Shown here in pieces: positions 43,492 to 53,092 of a DNA stretch of 64,000 bases. The stretch covers positions 24,639,342 to 24,703,341 of the forward strand of contig OZ038397.1 of NCBI GenBank assembly GCA_964036045.1. The letters run 5' to 3'. How positions within the stretch are numbered: position 1 is the stretch's first letter; each line of letters starts with the position of its first letter. This DNA comes from Eutreptiella sp. 'Long Island Sound 2002' (Eukaryota > Euglenozoa > Euglenophyceae > Eutreptiales > Eutreptiaceae). The notes under the pieces are model-generated. The model searched no databases. It saw only the letters and a list, made by a program, of their open reading frames with translations, and was not told the origin of the DNA. A program made the position numbers and the translations under genes.

Positions 43492-46435
43492 TGACGCGTT
43501 CCCGTTGGGGGCCGGCCACGGGACGCTGCGGTGGACACACGCAAGTGAGCAGGCAGGCAAAGCACTACGCTCACAAGGGCATCAATGCGTTGTCATGTGA
43601 CAAAGCGTTTCAGAATCCTTGCCACTCTGAAATGAGGGAACGAAAGTATGTACAGCAACACATCAGGATATGTACACATGGGGTTAAGACTGGACTGGGG
43701 TAAGGGCATTACAGGACACTAGACACTCTATCGTAACTCATATCCCAATCCCAGGTCCGACCCTCTCAGTGGCTGGTGGGGGCGGGGGCTCAAACACAAC
43801 CCATGCCCTGCTCAGTCCGGACCCTGAAACCCCGCCAATAGGGGGGGTGTCCCGCCCAGCCACCGGCGAGTTCCCGGAAACCAAGCTGCTCCAAGGCCAA
43901 CCGACAGTGGCTCCCTATGCTCCCTTAATGGCAGGTCCCAACTCCACTCTGAGCTAGAGATATGGCCCCGCCATTTTCACCCAGGAGTTGGTAGCTGAAA
44001 ATGGGCTGTTTCAGCCCAAACTGGAATTAACTCAAAAATCCCCAAAATTGACCCCTCGTCCGGACCCACCAGAGGTAGGGACGAGGCAATTGACCCTGTG
44101 CCCTTCGAGTACGAACTATCTGGAGCCCTCACCCAACCTGGTTCCCTCTGAGGTCCCGGCATCAGGGCAACACGGATGAGTCAAGTGGGGTCATGATGCC
44201 AAAATCACCAAAATTGGCGTCATTCCCACGCGTGGCTCGCCCGACCAAGGTAAGGCCAATGGCTCACAGGATAGGAGACAGGACCTAGGACTTCTATCTG
44301 AGTGCACAACTTGGATTTGGATCCGGGCTCCCTATGGGCTTAGAGAAATGGGGCCGCCAATTGACCACACGGAAGGGGGAAATTGGGGTCCCAAAATTGG
44401 GTCATTTTGGCTGCTTGAAATGAGCCAAAATTCAGTGTGCTCCCAATAGTGTATCTCCACGTTGGCTTGGAGATCGGATCCAGCATTCCATACGCCATCC
44501 ACCGGGAGTCCAACAGAGACTCCCATGGCCTTGGCTCTCAAAGATCTCCATGCCACCTGGCGTGGTGACGATCCCAATTGGGTCCACAAATGCAAAAATG
44601 GCAAAATTGCCCATACTCAATTTGGCCTAGCGCCTTAACGAAGGCGGCTTCGCTTCGCCCACGTGGTGTGTGGACCATGGGGACCATTGCCCATAACACC
44701 CATGTCATATATGGTCCATTGGTCCATGCGTCCGGCGTGCACGAGGGTTAGAACATAGTGCACGGCGGGCAGCGAAAGTGGAAAATTGCTCAAAATGGCC
44801 AAAAATGCGCACACTCATGGTTGGGGCAAATAAGGTACATGCCCGACTTGGACGGGAGTGTGCCATAGGATTGGTATCAAGTCATGTATGTCCAACATAT
44901 CTTTTGGGCGTCGCCCGACTCCTCCGGTATTGGGAATGGCAGGGTCGCCAAGTGGGCCCATGATTTGGGATAGTCCCAAATCGCCAACATGGCGGCCACG
45001 GTATGCCAAGCCTAAGAGGAGTTATTCGCCGGGTCCAAGATATGTTGGGCACCGAAGTATGTACCCTCATATCATACTTAGGTCATGATGTCAATTGAGC
45101 GCAACGTTGAGATACACGGTCGCCACTTGACATCATGACGGGCCAAAAATGGCAAAATTGGCACAAGCACACACGAAAGTGCCTTGAAAGGTCCACAATT
45201 ATATTATAATATCTTCGGCTTGGATCGTGCAATCACTTAATCCTTCTAAACACAATGACTTGACACCATTAACCTTCGATCCCACATATGTGCTCCACTT
45301 GGGGCGCTTTGAAAGGTTACGAGCGCTGCCTTCCAAGTGGACACATGAAAATATGGAAAATTGTAAAACACACACCTTGCTCCCAACGCATCGCTTCGGG
45401 ATCACCACACAGGCTTCCCTTCACGAAGGTTAGGCTTGCAATTGACTGTAGGGAGTATGGAGAAGGGGCTTGCACAATATGAGGTCCATTGGCGGGCTTG
45501 GCTTGGAGTAATGGACCCGCCAAATGGGCACGCAACACAACACATGGCACATACCACATATTGCCCAAAAAGGTAGCTCCCACCACGATATGTCATGCCC
45601 CTCCAAGGGCATAACTTTGTGTCAATCGCTCATAGGAACTCAAGGAGAGTTCCTATACATCACCAACACTTGCGCGCTACACTTGAAAGTTATCTTAACG
45701 CACGCAATGTCATGGCCAAAGAGTTATAACGCAAACTCTACCCTCTTGACCATGATCCATTACACTAGCGCGCACGTGTGGAAACGCAAGGCATATAAGG
45801 CTTCCTAAATTACGTCGGGAGTATTGTGAATACATCCCACGTTTCTTTATTGTCATTCCTCGCAAGCGGCACGAGATATGACCCTTACAAGTGGCCTCAC
45901 GAATCAACTTTGTTTTGCCCGTATCTCTAAGACAAATGGAGGGCAAGATAAAAGGAAGGTTGATTCGTGCATAGGGAAGCACGTAGGTCCACTCGAAGGA
46001 GGTCAAATCAAGTGCGGGGATGTCGAAGTCGAAAATCCGATTTCGACATCCTGAAAAATTCGGATTAAGGTTGCGAGTATTAATTATGAAAATTGCGGAA
46101 GCGTCCATGCAGTTCCTGAAGGCTTTGGAGCCTTCGTGACGGATAGCGTTAAAATTTCCATTATAAACAGTTAAACTGGCGGTTACGGTAAAGTCGCGAT
46201 CCAACCGCCAGCAGTCAAAACAGTGAGTATCAGAACGGAAGCGTAAAAATTGACGGAAACAATATGAAAATAAAACCCTGTTGATTCCTGATATTCTGAT
46301 ACACAAATTTCCGCTGGCGGTGCATCGGTTGCCGATGCGGGGCTTCACGGCACGGAGCACGCCGTACATGGGGTTAGTGGACCGGAGACCGGTTGTATGC
46401 CGTAACCTGGCCATGGGGTTCTGGGTACCGCTTCA
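43492..46435 (-). repeat. 3' LTR of element D
   Basis: 2944 bp, TG...CA. Contains an inverted repeat, GATGTCGAA / TTCGACATC (46019-46027 and 46042-46050), shared with the other LTR. A 234-codon frame at 45710-46414 is present in both LTRs simply because they are copies. I do not call it as a gene. Confidence 0.93.
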
Positions 46436-46448
46436 CCCCCCTCCTTAG
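46436..46448 (-). other. Polypurine tract of element D
   Basis: On the minus strand TCTAAGGAGGGGGG directly precedes the 3' LTR. It is the expected primer site for second-strand synthesis and confirms the minus orientation. Confidence 0.65.
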
Positions 46449-47927
46449 AGCAAACCCTGGGGGGGCTCGATAACACCCACGCATGGCAGCGGGTACCCAG
46501 GACCACTTCCTGAAGGGGGGGGGGGCGTCACATCCCTACTTCAGGCTGACCCAGGGTAGGTCGCACAAATCCCACAGTAAGATAGGTAGCACATGGTAGC
46601 ACATGGTAGCACATGTATAGTATCAAGTATCAAGTCCCGGGTCCTGGCGGCGATTGTTCGGCATCCAAAGGACCCGTTAACCCATACCAGGCGCACCGGG
46701 TGCCGGCTGCTACGGTCACCACCACAGTGGCAGTGGCATACACGGCCAACATAGGCGACACACGACAACCGAGGTGGTCCCACAAGTCGAGAGCGACCAC
46801 AAAGATCCATCAGGCTACCCCAAGCTTCCCAAGGCCCGCCGACTGGGGAGAGTCCCCACGGGTCCTTCCTCGGGCGCACCATGTCCATATCCATACGACG
46901 CGAGTCCAGAGTGCCATAGTCGAACTCCTTACGAACCCCAGATCGTAAGGGAACTCCTCCTGAAGGGATCGGGCATCAAGGCCGTCTTTTCCCTCGCCCT
47001 ACTGCCACGAAGGCCATACATGAGGGAGTCCTCATGCAGTGTGGGCGGAGGCGTCGACTCCTCAAACCACCAGTTTCCCAGGCAGACTGACCGAGGTCAG
47101 GAGCACCGGAGGCCGCCATCCGAATGCAAGTGCGTCTGCGAATCGGTAGGCTCACACTGGGACTGACAGTGGCGGACCGCTGGGAGTGTAGTCAGGCAAC
47201 TGGGCTTCCCGCCTGGCGCCATCAGGATCTCCACACATCACAGCGAATAGGGCAACACGGTATCACAGGCACTCAAACAGAAGAACATGTAATCGAGTAC
47301 TGGTCCAGGCTGGACCAGGCTGTAAGAATATGTACACGGCGACTCAAGGCGCCCCTGTATCCCGATTCGTGGTGAAAAGCAGTCCATCCCTCAGCGATGG
47401 GCTGACGACACTTAACATACAGATGCACATATCCTGGAGGGCAGAAAGACAAGCAATAATCTGGGTAAATAGGCGTGTAAACACGCTCTGGGCAGAGCGC
47501 CAAACCACGCCACGGTCAGGATAAGGCAATGCAGGAGGGTGGACAGGAAAACGCCTGAGTTCAGGCCATATATAGTCTCGAGACACACGTCGACTGGTCT
47601 GGATTCCGCAAATGCCATGGAACCAGACCACACACTCAAAAATCGCAATGCCGATGACAGCGGCATCCGTTGCGCAACGTCGTATGGGCTTCAAGGCCCC
47701 AAGAGCTCAGAATTATGAAGGTCAGTCGCCCTACCTGGTTTCCCAAGGATTCAGCAGGGGGGGTGAGTGACGAATAGAAGAAGAGAGGGGCCATCCTCCT
47801 CTGGATACAGCAGGGGGGGTATATGGCCACTCTGTCACCGAAAGATGGAAGAGAGCAAGCAAATAAGGGACGATTCGTCGGCCTCACAAGCGCTCAAAAC
47901 CCATCAGGGGAGAGCTCAGGGCGCTGA
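46449..47927 (-). other. Element D 3' non-coding region
   Basis: About 1.5 kb between the pol stop and the purine tract. No gene recognised. It includes a run of 12 G on the + strand (about 46516-46527) and a triplicated GGTAGCACAT stretch near 46585-46614. Confidence 0.6.
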
Positions 47928-50900
47928 TCAGGCACCCCTGGCTGCAATCGCCCAGGTGAGTGCTGCCAAGTCCGAAACGTGGATCTTGGTCTTGTGCTTG
48001 CGGATGTACTCCATGAAGGGAGTATTGACCCGCGGCACGAACGAGGAGACGGGTTCCCAGGTGTCGTGGGACGGCCCATAGCCTCGCCAACGAACCTTGA
48101 ACTCCAGACCTCCGGGTGCCGAGGCCTTCGGACGCTGAGCCAGGATCTTCTCGACAGTATAGTCGTCCTGTTCAGCATAGTCGTCGTCCGAATCGGCCTC
48201 ATGTTTGGCGTAGTCCAGGGACACATGTCGGCCACGGAGGTCGGGTTCCCGCACACGGAGTTGACTCTCGTGGCGCTCCCGGAACTGTCCGTGACCCACC
48301 TTGATGCGGTAGGTGTCCTCACCAATCCTGCGGACCACCTCGCCGGGTGTGAACCAGGTTTTGGTGCGGTGGGTGCCCATGGGGCGGGGTCTGATCACCC
48401 ACACCGGGTCTCCCACCCTGAACTTCTGCGCTGTCGAGCTCGGGGCGGACTTCTGACGCTCAGCATGCTCCTTCTCAAGCTGCTGGCGGATGTCCCGCGC
48501 CGTTTGCTCTTGCCGCGCGAAGAACTCCTTGGCATCCATAGCCATGCCATCACCAGACAAGGGAAGTCCCCTACCCAGGGGGTCCCTGCCAAACAGAATC
48601 TGGTGAGGGGACAAACCGCCCGGAGTGGGGGTGTCATGATGGGCCTTCAGAGCAGGCCACATCTCCTCGAACCAGTTCCACCGTGGATTGGTGATGTGGA
48701 TCTTGCGCAGCTTCTCGAACAGCTGCCGTCCAGCCACTTCAGCACGGCCGTTAGACCGGCTGAGATAGGCAACGCTCTTGGCATGTCGTATTCCCATGAG
48801 GGAACACATAGCCTTGAACCAGCCACCAGTAAACTGGGGCCCTCGGTCACTGCAAATGGTGCGGGGGATGTCAAAGACGGTCAGCCAATGACGAATCATC
48901 ATGACTGCCACTTCCTTGGCAAGCAACCCCTTTTTGCGTGCCGGAACGGCTACAACGTAGCCGCTGTGGCGGTCCACACAGAGAACCACACAGTCAAAGG
49001 TCTCCTTGCCAATGTGCACTTCGGGCATGGAGAAGACGTCCATGGCCACGCTCTCCATGGGCTGGTCAGGAACCGGGGTCCACTGGGGTTCTCCCTTGAC
49101 GTTCCGGTTATCGGGATTGCAGGCCTGACAGACCGAGCAACCCTTCCTGACCTTCTTGATGGCGGTGTAGAGAACGATATGGTCGATCTCGAACCGACGC
49201 TGCATGTCAAGGGCTTGCTTCTTGACCCCTGGGTGCAGCATGTGGTGGTGCCAAGCTTCACAACGCTCGAGCACCCGGGACTCCGGGACTAGCAGCTTAC
49301 CATTCCGGTAGAGCTTGCCATCTTCCTCGGTCAGCCCCTTTGGCCACTTCTGCCCGTCGTCAGGGTCGGTCACAGCCCTATACTCGGCCGCAAAGGCCTC
49401 AGACTTGGCGTAGTCGTCGGTCCAGTCGTCCTGGAGGCAAGACTCCGGGAAGAGGTGCTTGTCGGACTCAGTTCCCACAGGGGGTGCCGGACCGGGCCTT
49501 CCGCCCGCGGCACCCACAGGGGCGAGTACACTGACCGTTCTGCTCACCCTCGAAGCGAGGGGGGCATCTGCAGCCATGACGACGAAGCATTTAGCACCCT
49601 CCTCCTCCATCAGGCGCTCCATTTCAATGATCCTCTTGGCTTCAGCGGTCTCAGCCTCATCGCCATGGGCAGAGATATCCTGCATGCCCTTGCTGGCGGG
49701 ATAGGCCCACCTACTGAGACAGTCCGCCACGGTGTTATCCTTTCCAGGAATGTAAACAACCGTAAGGTCGAACTTGGCCAAGGTCTCGTGCCATCTTGCC
49801 CGTCGGGGGGCGGGACCTGAGGGGGTGTCCACGTGCTCCTTGTGCCACGACTGCAGACTCTGATGGTCGGTGCAGACGGTGACGGGATGGAGGGCTATGT
49901 ACCCAGCCCATTTCCTGAGAGCCATGACGATGGCATACGCCTCCTTTTCACGGGGCGTCCACGTCCGTCTCTGGCCTTCCGCCAGGACTCGGCTCCAGAA
50001 GGCCACGGGCACGTGCCTCCCGTCGTCAAGCACTTGCTCCAACACAGCGCCAATGGCGTAGTCGGAAGCGTCGGTGCGCAGGACGAACCCTCGGTCGGGA
50101 TCCACGACGTGCAGACCCACTGCGGATAGCAGCGCCTGCTTCATCCCCTCAAAGGCACGGTCGGACTCTTCAGTCCAGACCAGAGCCTTCTTGGACCCCT
50201 TCTTGGTCTCCTCTCGGTTGCCCTTGAGCATGGTCGTCATGGGGGCTGCACACTCGGCATACATTTTGATATACCCCGAGTAGTAGTTGCAGAACCCCAG
50301 ATACGCCCGTAGCTCAGAGACCGTCTTGGGCTTTTCCCAGTGCTCAATCGCAGCCACCTTGCCAGGTATGGGCTTTCGCTGCCCGTTCCCGACCACGTGG
50401 CCAGCGAAGACCACCTCGCTTACCGCGATGGTGGCCTTGTCACTGCTGCCCGTGAGTTTGTGCCGAACCAGAAGGTCCAGCACTCGAGTGACGTCCCTCT
50501 CGTGTGCCTCCAGGAGCTCCTCGTAGCTCATGCTGGGGTCCCCGGACGCGATGATCACGTCGTCCACGAAGGGGTCCGCACAGTCGCGCACCGGCTCAAG
50601 CAGGTTCTCCAGCATCCGCTGAAAAGCCGCATTGCCGTTGGTAACGCCCATGGGCATCACCTTCCACTGGAGAGGTCCAAGTGGGGTGCTCATGGCTGTG
50701 CAGGCACGGGACTCTTCGGCGAGAGGCATCTGATGATAACCATGTTTCAGGTCAATCACCGTGAAGATCCTCCGCCGGTGTTGCTTTTGCAGCATGTCCT
50801 CAATGAGGGGCAGCGTATAGCTGTCGTGCTGCGTTTGGGCGTTCAGGCCGCGGTAGTCGACCACGAGCCGCCACTCACCGGCCACCTTCTTGGGGACGAC

Positions 50901-52598
50901 GAAGCACGGAGAGGCCCATTCGGAGTGGCACGGCTGGAGCCAGCCTCTCTGGATGAAGTCACGGAGGATCTTCTCGATGGCCTCTTTCCTCTCGCCCCTC
51001 AGGGCAAACTCCCGGTGTCGATACACACGGGGGTCCTGCTTCAGTCGTATCTTGGCCTCGCCATACGGTCCACGCACCGGTGGGGGGAACACAGGTTTTC
51101 CGCTGAAGAAGGTCTCGCCATACTTCTGCTTCAGCCTGGCCCTCAACGCCTGGATCTTGGGGCAGTCATCGGACTCCGCCTTGGCTTTTCCGGGCACTTG
51201 AACCACGGAGCTTACTTGAGGGGTAGCTACTCCGCTCGCTTTCGGCTCAGGTGGTCTTCCCAGGTGGCCCAAAGGGCCATCTCTGGTCTTGCCTCGGAAC
51301 AGATCGCCGTAGGTGGGTGGGTTACCGCCAGGCGGTTCCTCTTGGCTGGACATGTGATCCAGCACCCTCTGTACGAAGGTATTCCCGTCATAGGAACCAG
51401 AGACGATTGAGTCCACTTCCCACCAGGCTTTGTCCTGGCCTTTGCCCTCACGCTGGTTTCCCCAGTCGTGAAAGGGCTGATCCATATACCCCTGAACCAG
51501 ATCCCACTCCTCTTCAGTGAGGGGGTCTTCGGAGTCCGATTCTTCGATGTCAACAGGGGGAACCGCAAAGCATTGCCTCCAAGGCTCTGCTATGATACGG
51601 TTGACACACACGAAGTCCGTGGTGTCGGCCTGATCAAGGCCCCCATCCACATAGTGGAATTCCGTTGGCCATCTCTGGGGTGGCATGGGCTGTCCCTTAG
51701 CGTCCTGATAGACACTCTCTCCAGCCGGTAGGACGACCTTGTTTAAGGTCATGTTGGTCAATGAGGCTACCCAATGTCGGGTACTTTCCTCCTCGGTGCA
51801 TCCCATAGGAACAACCAGCACTGCCTTGGAGCGGTCCTTGCGAATCTTCGCTATCGCTCTTGGAATGTCCCAACGGGGGCAATGGATCCACATCAGCCCC
51901 TGATGCGGACCCCAGTGCTTCTTCCACGCGGAGTCCTGGGCGCTCCAGTACTTCTCACACACCCGCAGATGGGCGGAGGTTCCTGAAGAGAACGCATCCA
52001 GGGCCAGATCCGAAGCTCCCAGATCCGCGACCACTCGGTTCGCCACTTCCGGCTTTACGCCGTACTCCTGGTTTGCTGGCCCAGTGGGCTCAGTGTCCAG
52101 CGCGGCCACTTCGAGCTGATTGCGTTCGGGGTGGATCCATTGGCATTCCACATGGTGCTCAGGTGACGAAAGCCACGAGAGCTGGTCGTCCTGGTACAGG
52201 GTCATGGAGGCCTGGGCCGGGAGGACGCCGGAGTCCGTCTCCATCATGAAGTCGTACCCAACGATCATGTCCCAGTCCATCTCGGCCTCGTAGAAGCGAC
52301 CGTGCAGGAGGATTTCCTTGCCGAGGTCTGGGCGGCTCAGCTCACGATGGTTCACGAACTGCAGCCCAATGGCCGCTTCCTTCGTGCCTCCCACCATGTA
52401 CTGGCCGTTCGCCACCTTCAGCCTGACAGGCTTCCGACTGTCGGTCAGACACTCTGGTGGAAGTAGGCCAGCCTTGACCAAGCTGACTTGAGCTCCCGTG
52501 TCGACCAACACGTCGAAAACCTTTTCCACTTCCCCGCATACGGCACGGACCTTAAGATGCAACTGCCGCTCGCGACCGACACGGCGCACGGCGTGCAA
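47928..52598 (-). CDS. Pol polyprotein of element D (protease, MTase-like, RT, RNase H, integrase, chromodomain)
   Basis: 1556 codons with no stop; the register is open from about 52667. Domains: protease VDTGAQVSLV near 32-41; a methyltransferase-like module about 186-330, in which the NPPF-equivalent loop has become HCPRWD; RT with VDYRGLNAQTQ, VIDLKHGYHQMPL and catalytic FVDD near 677; RNase H TDASDYAIG near 842; an HHCC finger with CSVCQAC; integrase Asp (AMDVFSM, about 1187), Asp (CSDRGPQF, about 1250) and Glu (NGRAEVAGR, about 1283); chromodomain VRWRGYGPSHDTWEP near 1510. Processing by its own protease would give separate enzymes that copy and insert the element. The acidic linker near 350-460 is lineage specific. 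Confidence 0.93.
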   Translation of the reverse strand: MHAVRRVGRERQLHLKVRAVCGEVEKVFDVLVDTGAQVSLVKAGLLPPECLTDSRKPVRLKVANGQYMVGGTKEAAIGLQFVNHRELSRPDLGKEILLHGRFYEAEMDWDMIVGYDFMMETDSGVLPAQASMTLYQDDQLSWLSSPEHHVECQWIHPERNQLEVAALDTEPTGPANQEYGVKPEVANRVVADLGASDLALDAFSSGTSAHLRVCEKYWSAQDSAWKKHWGPHQGLMWIHCPRWDIPRAIAKIRKDRSKAVLVVPMGCTEEESTRHWVASLTNMTLNKVVLPAGESVYQDAKGQPMPPQRWPTEFHYVDGGLDQADTTDFVCVNRIIAEPWRQCFAVPPVDIEESDSEDPLTEEEWDLVQGYMDQPFHDWGNQREGKGQDKAWWEVDSIVSGSYDGNTFVQRVLDHMSSQEEPPGGNPPTYGDLFRGKTRDGPLGHLGRPPEPKASGVATPQVSSVVQVPGKAKAESDDCPKIQALRARLKQKYGETFFSGKPVFPPPVRGPYGEAKIRLKQDPRVYRHREFALRGERKEAIEKILRDFIQRGWLQPCHSEWASPCFVVPKKVAGEWRLVVDYRGLNAQTQHDSYTLPLIEDMLQKQHRRRIFTVIDLKHGYHQMPLAEESRACTAMSTPLGPLQWKVMPMGVTNGNAAFQRMLENLLEPVRDCADPFVDDVIIASGDPSMSYEELLEAHERDVTRVLDLLVRHKLTGSSDKATIAVSEVVFAGHVVGNGQRKPIPGKVAAIEHWEKPKTVSELRAYLGFCNYYSGYIKMYAECAAPMTTMLKGNREETKKGSKKALVWTEESDRAFEGMKQALLSAVGLHVVDPDRGFVLRTDASDYAIGAVLEQVLDDGRHVPVAFWSRVLAEGQRRTWTPREKEAYAIVMALRKWAGYIALHPVTVCTDHQSLQSWHKEHVDTPSGPAPRRARWHETLAKFDLTVVYIPGKDNTVADCLSRWAYPASKGMQDISAHGDEAETAEAKRIIEMERLMEEEGAKCFVVMAADAPLASRVSRTVSVLAPVGAAGGRPGPAPPVGTESDKHLFPESCLQDDWTDDYAKSEAFAAEYRAVTDPDDGQKWPKGLTEEDGKLYRNGKLLVPESRVLERCEAWHHHMLHPGVKKQALDMQRRFEIDHIVLYTAIKKVRKGCSVCQACNPDNRNVKGEPQWTPVPDQPMESVAMDVFSMPEVHIGKETFDCVVLCVDRHSGYVVAVPARKKGLLAKEVAVMMIRHWLTVFDIPRTICSDRGPQFTGGWFKAMCSLMGIRHAKSVAYLSRSNGRAEVAGRQLFEKLRKIHITNPRWNWFEEMWPALKAHHDTPTPGGLSPHQILFGRDPLGRGLPLSGDGMAMDAKEFFARQEQTARDIRQQLEKEHAERQKSAPSSTAQKFRVGDPVWVIRPRPMGTHRTKTWFTPGEVVRRIGEDTYRIKVGHGQFRERHESQLRVREPDLRGRHVSLDYAKHEADSDDDYAEQDDYTVEKILAQRPKASAPGGLEFKVRWRGYGPSHDTWEPVSSFVPRVNTPFMEYIRKHKTKIHVSDLAALTWAIAARGA

Positions 52599-52662
52599 AC
52601 TCAGGATCTCTGGCCGTTCCAGAAGCTCAACAAGTGACTGGTGCAGGTCGTGGACAATGGGC

Positions 52663-53092
52663 TCAGGCTACCCATCTGCAGCATCCAGCTGCGGTCCGGG
52701 TGATCCTCCGATTGTCCTTGTCCTTGTTCTGGTCATTCTGGTTGTTCTCCTTGTTCTTGTTGTCCGACCTGGGGACCCAGTTCCTCTTGATCTCCTGGAT
52801 CTCCTTGGCCAACTCGGTGCCCACCGACGACATCAGCTTGGCCAGCTCTTCCTTGTCCACCTCCACCTTGGCTTCCCGAATACCCGCGGGCGCACGCTTC
52901 TTCGACCCGTGCACCTTCTTGTAAGCGTCCGTGTCAGCCTTGTGGATGGGGCATGTTCGGTGGTCATGGTTGAAGCCTCGCTTCCTCCCATAACACACGA
53001 AACAGCCCTGAGGGTGAGCTCGTATGAACTCCCCAAAGGACAGCGGAGGGTCGCCAATGCGGCGAGGGTCCCTCTTCTCCTGCTTCCCCCCC
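52663..53092 (-). CDS. Nucleocapsid-like zinc-knuckle segment between gag and pol (element D)
   Basis: In the register that follows a run of seven G on the minus strand (plus-strand C at 53086-53092), the sequence encodes CFVCYGRKRGFNHDHRTC, a C-x2-C-x9-H-x4-C knuckle. Next is a Lys/Glu-rich helix and an Asn/Lys/Asp-rich tail, ending at TGA 52663-52665. This is the missing nucleocapsid end of Gag. It is out of register with the long gag frame by one base, so either the G7 run slips or the assembled sequence has one G too many. Pol opens one base shifted at the TGA. Confidence 0.6.

Noticed and set aside
45710-46414. 234-codon frame conserved at 59632-60336
   Set aside because: Both lie in the LTR copies of element D, so identity reflects duplication, not selection. 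It matches no family I know.
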